Shown piece by piece: positions 6,074 to 9,318 of a stretch of 9,318 nucleotides of DNA. Source of the DNA: Bacteroidota bacterium (GTDB taxonomy: Bacteria; Bacteroidota; Bacteroidia; Chitinophagales; Chitinophagaceae). The notes under the pieces were generated by a model that made no database searches, was not told the DNA's origin, and was given only the letters and a program-made list of their open reading frames with translations. Every line of letters begins with the position of its first letter. Position 1 is the first letter of the stretch. A program made the position numbers and the translations under genes. The stretch spans positions 498 through 9,815 of the forward strand of contig VBAU01000095.1 in assembly GCA_005883855.1 (NCBI GenBank). Reading direction: 5' to 3'.

Positions 6074-8688
6074 TATTGGCTCTCCAACTGTGTCTGCATT
6101 CGCCTCACCCTTTCTTCTAATTTTTCCGACGACAGATCTTCCCGCATGCTGTCCACTTTTATGGGAAAACAGAACGGCGTCAATTGCTCGGGAAAACGGA
6201 TAATAATGTTGGACTGCTGAACGCGATGCAACATATCGCGCAAGCGGGCCTCTTCCATCTGCTGCGCAAACACTTCCGTGTAGGCCTGCCGTAGTAACAA
6301 GTTGTTCGGCTCATATTCTGAAAAAACACTGAACAATAACGAGGCTGACGATTGCAGGTGTCTCGCCTTTTTTTGTTCCCCGGGATAACCCTGGAAAACG
6401 AGCCCGCCAATCACCGCTATATCCCTGAATTTTCTTTTTGCCATCTCGGTAGCATTCACGCTGCGCTGTATGTCCTGGAAAAGATTTTCTGTGGAAAACA
6501 GATCATACACATTTGTGTCATCGACAGGGATAGGTTTGTCGCTCAACAATTCGAATCCATAGTCGTTCATGGCAAATGAAAATGTGATTGGCATTATCCG
6601 GCTAATGCGATAAGCAAGAATGGCTGCCATAGCCTCGTGTACCAGCCTGCCTTCAAAAGGATAAACAAATAAGTGAAACCCGTCGTCTGTTTCAATTTGC
6701 TCAATCAACAATTCATTGGCCTTAGGGACGTGAGAAAGTTTTTCCTGCAACTCGAAGAGGGGCCGCAGGACGTGCAGCTCGATGTTTGGATCGTGAAACT
6801 TGAGACGTGGGATCTTAAAGCCAGGGTCATATTTTACGTTTGACGTTTCACTCCCGATGGCTATCGGGATCACGTCAGCGCGTTCCACGTTTTCCGTTTC
6901 ACGTTTGACGTTTGACGCTTCACTTCCCCTCACCTTATCCAGCGTTTCTCTCAATTTCTTTCCGAGGTTTGCGCTCAGCGGCATGCGTCCTCCCTGCCAG
7001 CTGGGTACCCTTGATTTTTTTGCGTTCGATTTCCTCACCAGGACGATCATCTCTTTTATCATCACAAACTCAAGCCTGCGCCCGGCCAAAGTAAAAACAT
7101 CGCCCGGCTCTAACCGGGACACAAACCATTCTTCGATCATGCCGATGAATCCGCCGCTTACAAATTTCGCTCTCAACATCGCCTCGCTCACGATTGTGCC
7201 TATTTGCAAACGGTGGCGCATGGCTATGCGGCGATTTTTTATTTTGTAAAGCCCATTGTCAATCTCAATTTTTTTGAACTCGTCATATTGCCGCAATGCT
7301 GTTCCGCCAATGGTAATATGTGCCAGGATATTGTCCCATTCTTCCTTCGTGATTTCACGGTAACAATAGGTTGACCTGATCTCATCAAGAATGTTGTCGG
7401 GTCTGAACCCTTCAGCGATCGCCAGGGTGCACACATACTGGATCAACACGTCAAAGCACAAAAGCATGGGCTCGCGGCTCTCGATAATATTTTCGTCTAC
7501 CGCATTTTTTAATGCGGCCGCTTCAACCAATTCTAAAGAATGAGTAGGCAAAAAATAAATTTTACTGATGGCATCCGGACTATGACCGCTTCTCCCTGCC
7601 CTTTGTAAAAACCTTGCGACACCTTTTGGAGAACCAACCTGGATCACGGTTTCCACAGGACGAAAATCAACACCCAGGTCCAAACTGGCCGTACACACCA
7701 CCGCTTTTAATTTTCCTGCATGTAACGCTTCTTCTACCCAAATTCTTAATTCGTGTTCGATACTGCCGTGATGCAAAGCAATGGCTCCCGCTAATTCAGG
7801 CGCACGGCTCAACAACGTCTGATACCATATCTCACTCATGCCTCTTGTATTAATAAAGATGAGTGTCGTCTTACTGTTGTTGATAATGGGAATGACTTTG
7901 TCGACCAATTTAATTCCGAGATGACCCGCCCACGGAAACTTTTCTATCTCATCAGGAAAAATAGACTCTATCTCTACTCTTTTCCGCATTTCAGCTTTAA
8001 TGATAATGCCTTCCTTCTTTTCTGATTCGAAATTTAACGTAGATAGCAGCACTTCTTTCGCCTGCTCAAGGTTCCCAATGGTCGCTGAGATTCCCCACAG
8101 GAGGGGCTTCCGATTGACCATTGACCATTGACCATTCACGATCCGGCTGATGGCCAACTCCACCTGCACTCCTCTCTTACTCCCCAGCAGCTCGTGCCAT
8201 TCATCAACAGCAATTATTTTTAACGTCTTAAAAAATTCAGGATAGTTTTTTTGCGCAAGCAACAGGTGTAAACTTTCCGGAGTGATGATGAGCACTTCTG
8301 GCATTTGCCTTGTCTGTCTTTGTCTTTCGGCAATCTCCGTGTCACCATTGCGGATCCCGATCTTCCAGTTCATCCCCAATTCACCGATGACCGCCTCCAT
8401 TGCCCGGCCAATGTCTTTCGCCAGCGCACGAAGAGGCGTGAGCCATAAAAGCTGCAAGCCCTGTTTTGATTTCTTCTTGTAATCACCCGGGTGTTGGTTG
8501 ATAAATTCGATGAGGGAACCCAGGAAAACAGAAAAAGTTTTGCCGCAGCCCGTCGGCGCATTTACTAAGCCGCTTTCGCCATTGGTAATATGTTGCCATG
8601 CTTCTTCCTGGAATTGAAACGGAGAAAGCCCCTTGGCTGACAACCACTCACTGATCACCTCGTATCCCCTTGTTTGCCGGACGTCCAT
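6073..8688 (-). CDS. Ligase-associated DNA damage response DEXH-box helicase (Lhr-Core type)
   Basis: 871 residues from the ATG at 8688. Helicase motifs in order: Q-motif region PFQFQEEAW (23-31), Walker A APTGCGKT (44-51), Ia TPLRALA (84-90), TPES (136-139), DEWH (162-165), III SAT (201-203), IV LIFINTRG (276-283), V ASLDLGVDF (334-342), VI QRAGRSGH (362-369). The winged-helix and β-barrel part follows (about 400-580), with GRMPLS (567-572), then a C-terminal domain (about 622-850). Lhr-Core enzymes are ATP-driven 3'-to-5' DNA translocases. The DEWHELLGSKRGVQ signature and pdeM next downstream place it in the ligase-associated group. It is longer than the roughly 820 residues I recall. Two stretches look like translated intergenic repeats: 185-192, and about 588-620 in the linker before the C-terminal domain. 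The frame remains open. The ligase and exonuclease partners are not adjacent; a divergent hydrolase gene lies upstream. Confidence 0.93.
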   Translation of the reverse strand: MDVRQTRGYEVISEWLSAKGLSPFQFQEEAWQHITNGESGLVNAPTGCGKTFSVFLGSLIEFINQHPGDYKKKSKQGLQLLWLTPLRALAKDIGRAMEAVIGELGMNWKIGIRNGDTEIAERQRQTRQMPEVLIITPESLHLLLAQKNYPEFFKTLKIIAVDEWHELLGSKRGVQVELAISRIVNGQWSMVNRKPLLWGISATIGNLEQAKEVLLSTLNFESEKKEGIIIKAEMRKRVEIESIFPDEIEKFPWAGHLGIKLVDKVIPIINNSKTTLIFINTRGMSEIWYQTLLSRAPELAGAIALHHGSIEHELRIWVEEALHAGKLKAVVCTASLDLGVDFRPVETVIQVGSPKGVARFLQRAGRSGHSPDAISKIYFLPTHSLELVEAAALKNAVDENIIESREPMLLCFDVLIQYVCTLAIAEGFRPDNILDEIRSTYCYREITKEEWDNILAHITIGGTALRQYDEFKKIEIDNGLYKIKNRRIAMRHRLQIGTIVSEAMLRAKFVSGGFIGMIEEWFVSRLEPGDVFTLAGRRLEFVMIKEMIVLVRKSNAKKSRVPSWQGGRMPLSANLGKKLRETLDKVRGSEASNVKRETENVERADVIPIAIGSETSNVKYDPGFKIPRLKFHDPNIELHVLRPLFELQEKLSHVPKANELLIEQIETDDGFHLFVYPFEGRLVHEAMAAILAYRISRIMPITFSFAMNDYGFELLSDKPIPVDDTNVYDLFSTENLFQDIQRSVNATEMAKRKFRDIAVIGGLVFQGYPGEQKKARHLQSSASLLFSVFSEYEPNNLLLRQAYTEVFAQQMEEARLRDMLHRVQQSNIIIRFPEQLTPFCFPIKVDSMREDLSSEKLEERVRRMQTQLESQ
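6836..6923. repeat. Heptamer and palindrome repeat block inside the helicase gene
   Basis: On the plus strand: ACGTTTG (6836-6842), ACGTTTC (6843-6849), then TCCCGAT (6852-6858), a 4-nt loop and ATCGGGA (6863-6869), then CCGTTTC (6894-6900), ACGTTTG (6901-6907), ACGTTTG (6908-6914), ACGCTTC (6915-6921) and AC. It encodes helicase residues of about 589-618, including the repeated SNVK words (592-595 and 616-619). It looks like an intergenic repeat that has become coding sequence. It sits in a variable linker, so it is probably tolerated. Confidence 0.75.
8114..8141. repeat. Heptamer array TTGACCA inside the helicase gene
   Basis: TTGACCA is repeated exactly three times (8114-8120, 8121-8127, 8128-8134), followed by a degenerate fourth unit TTCACGA (8135-8141). 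On the coding strand it yields NGQWSMVN (residues 185-192), the same 7-bp word read in three successive frames. The three perfect copies span 21 bp, which preserves the reading frame. It lies between DEWH and motif III. Confidence 0.85.
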
Positions 8689-8745
8689 GAAGAAAACAAT
8701 TTAAAGAAGCGGTCCACAATTAAAAAATTTATTTACGTAATCGCG

Positions 8746-8776
8746 AGCCGTGCCACAGTTTAACCGTGGCACGGCT
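8746..8776. repeat. Perfect 11-bp GC-rich hairpin in the divergent intergenic region
   Basis: AGCCGTGCCAC (8746-8756) and GTGGCACGGCT (8766-8776) are perfect complements around a 9-nt centre, AGTTTAACC, which itself nearly pairs (GTT/AAC). It lies between two divergent genes with no T-run directly after it on either side, so it terminates neither of them. A REP-like repeat or an upstream regulatory structure is more likely. Confidence 0.7.
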
Positions 8777-8818
8777 TGGGCAGTTCAGCCAACAATTTTT
8801 ACCTGGCTTCATAAATAT

Positions 8819-8842
8819 CCTAGAAGAAAACGTCTAGGTTTG
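8819..8842 (+). promoter_or_regulatory. Candidate promoter/operator of the GH5-like gene
   Basis: TAGGTTTG (8835-8842) matches the TAnnTTTG -7 element, 27 bp before the ATG at 8870. It overlaps the right arm of an inverted repeat, CCTAGA (8819-8824) / TCTAGG (8833-8838), with an 8-nt spacer; a protein bound to this dyad would cover the -7 element. There is no convincing -33 TTTG. Confidence 0.4.
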
Positions 8843-8869
8843 CCAACACATCTTCAATATCATCACAAC

Positions 8870-9318
8870 ATGATCACAAGAATTTTTTGCAGCTGTTTAT
8901 GTTCAGTTTTATTGTCATCGTCCCTGCATGCACAACCATTCTTTACTACAAAGGGAACATCCATTATTGGCATTGATGGCAAACCGTTTCAAATAAAAGG
9001 AACAAACCTTGGTAATTGGCTGGTGCCAGAGGGCTACATGTTCCTGTTTAAGGATGCGACTTCACCGCGCCTGATCAATCAAACACTCACTGAACTGGTT
9101 GGGCCTGAAAAAACAAAATCATTTTGGAGAAAGTATCTCGATGTATACATCACAGCGGAGGACATTCACTACCTGAAATCAATCGGGATGAATTCTATCC
9201 GTGTGCCATTCAATTACCGCTTGTTTACTACTGAAAATTATATGGGCGATAACGACTCTACCAGGGGCTTCAAAGTTTTTGATCGGCTGCTCAGCTGGTG
9301 CCGAAAAGAAAAACTTTA
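8870..9318 (+). CDS. Secreted glycoside hydrolase family 5-like protein (5' part, cut by the window end)
   Basis: The frame is open from the ATG at 8870 to the window edge (149 full codons). Residues 1-22 form a signal peptide (MITRIF, cysteine- and leucine-rich core, then SSSLHAQ, cleavage after Q22). The mature part begins FTTKGTSIIGIDGKPFQIKG, then GTNLGNWLVPEGYMF (44-58), the β1 signature of GH5 (R/K-G-x-N-L-G-x-W). YLKSIGMNSIRVPFNY (101-116) includes R111 of the conserved x-R-x-P motif. The order matches GH5 cellulases and glucanases. Both catalytic glutamates would lie beyond the window, so activity and substrate (probably a β-glucan) are inferred. It would act in the periplasm or outside the cell. 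It is divergent from the helicase gene across 181 bp and has a -7-like element 27 bp upstream of its start. Confidence 0.82.
   Translation, partial: MITRIFCSCLCSVLLSSSLHAQPFFTTKGTSIIGIDGKPFQIKGTNLGNWLVPEGYMFLFKDATSPRLINQTLTELVGPEKTKSFWRKYLDVYITAEDIHYLKSIGMNSIRVPFNYRLFTTENYMGDNDSTRGFKVFDRLLSWCRKEKL

Noticed and set aside
6800..7249. 149-codon open frame on the plus strand
   Set aside because: Lies wholly antisense to the helicase gene, whose motifs prove the minus-strand frame; the product has no recognisable domain.
8746..8776. Intrinsic terminator
   Set aside because: No T-tract follows the stem on either strand and both flanking genes point away from it.

Overview
The window looks like a chromosomal segment of a Bacteroidota bacterium, probably Cytophagales or Chitinophagales. 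Supporting signs are the family content (DUF5916/CBM9 outer-membrane protein, the XRE-S24 regulator type, SurE followed by a small membrane protein, secreted proteins ending their signal peptide in ...AQ), weak or absent Shine-Dalgarno sequences, several TAnnTTTG-type -7 promoter elements, and abundant 7-bp tandem repeats and foldback repeats between genes.

Layout: (1) 28-288 (-) is a fossil of an IS1-type transposase C-terminus. (2) 350-1479 (-) is a two-gene unit, surE (5'-nucleotidase) and a small three-helix membrane protein that starts on GTG inside the end of surE. (3) 1480-1883 has no gene but holds heptamer repeats and hairpin repeats. (4) 1928-2677 (+) is an XRE helix-turn-helix repressor fused to an S24/LexA-like self-cleavage domain; a perfect 17-bp palindrome ends 1 bp before its ATG. 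(5) 2766-5213 (+) is a DUF5916/CBM9 outer-membrane protein. (6) 5214-5870 (-) is pdeM, a metallophosphoesterase nuclease, abutting the previous gene stop codon to stop codon. (7) 5871-6072 carries a good pdeM promoter, a TGTGA/TCACA palindrome and an 83-bp foldback element. (8) 6073-8688 (-) is a Lhr-Core type DEXH helicase. (9) 8689-8869 is a divergent intergenic region with two hairpins and a -7 element. (10) 8870-9318 (+) is the start of a secreted GH5-like glycoside hydrolase cut by the window edge.

The helicase and PdeM belong to the bacterial ligase-associated DNA repair set (helicase, PdeM, ATP-dependent ligase, MBL-fold exonuclease). Only the first two are here; the flanking genes are unrelated, so the partners must lie elsewhere or be missing. 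The most unusual observation is that the helicase reading frame has apparently absorbed two pieces of the intergenic repeat vocabulary: a 3 x 7-bp tandem array between DEXH and motif III, and an approximately 90-bp block of heptamers around an 18-nt near-palindrome in the linker before the C-terminal domain. Both stay in frame. I see no wholly new system; the repeat-invaded helicase and the self-regulated S24 switch are the best leads.
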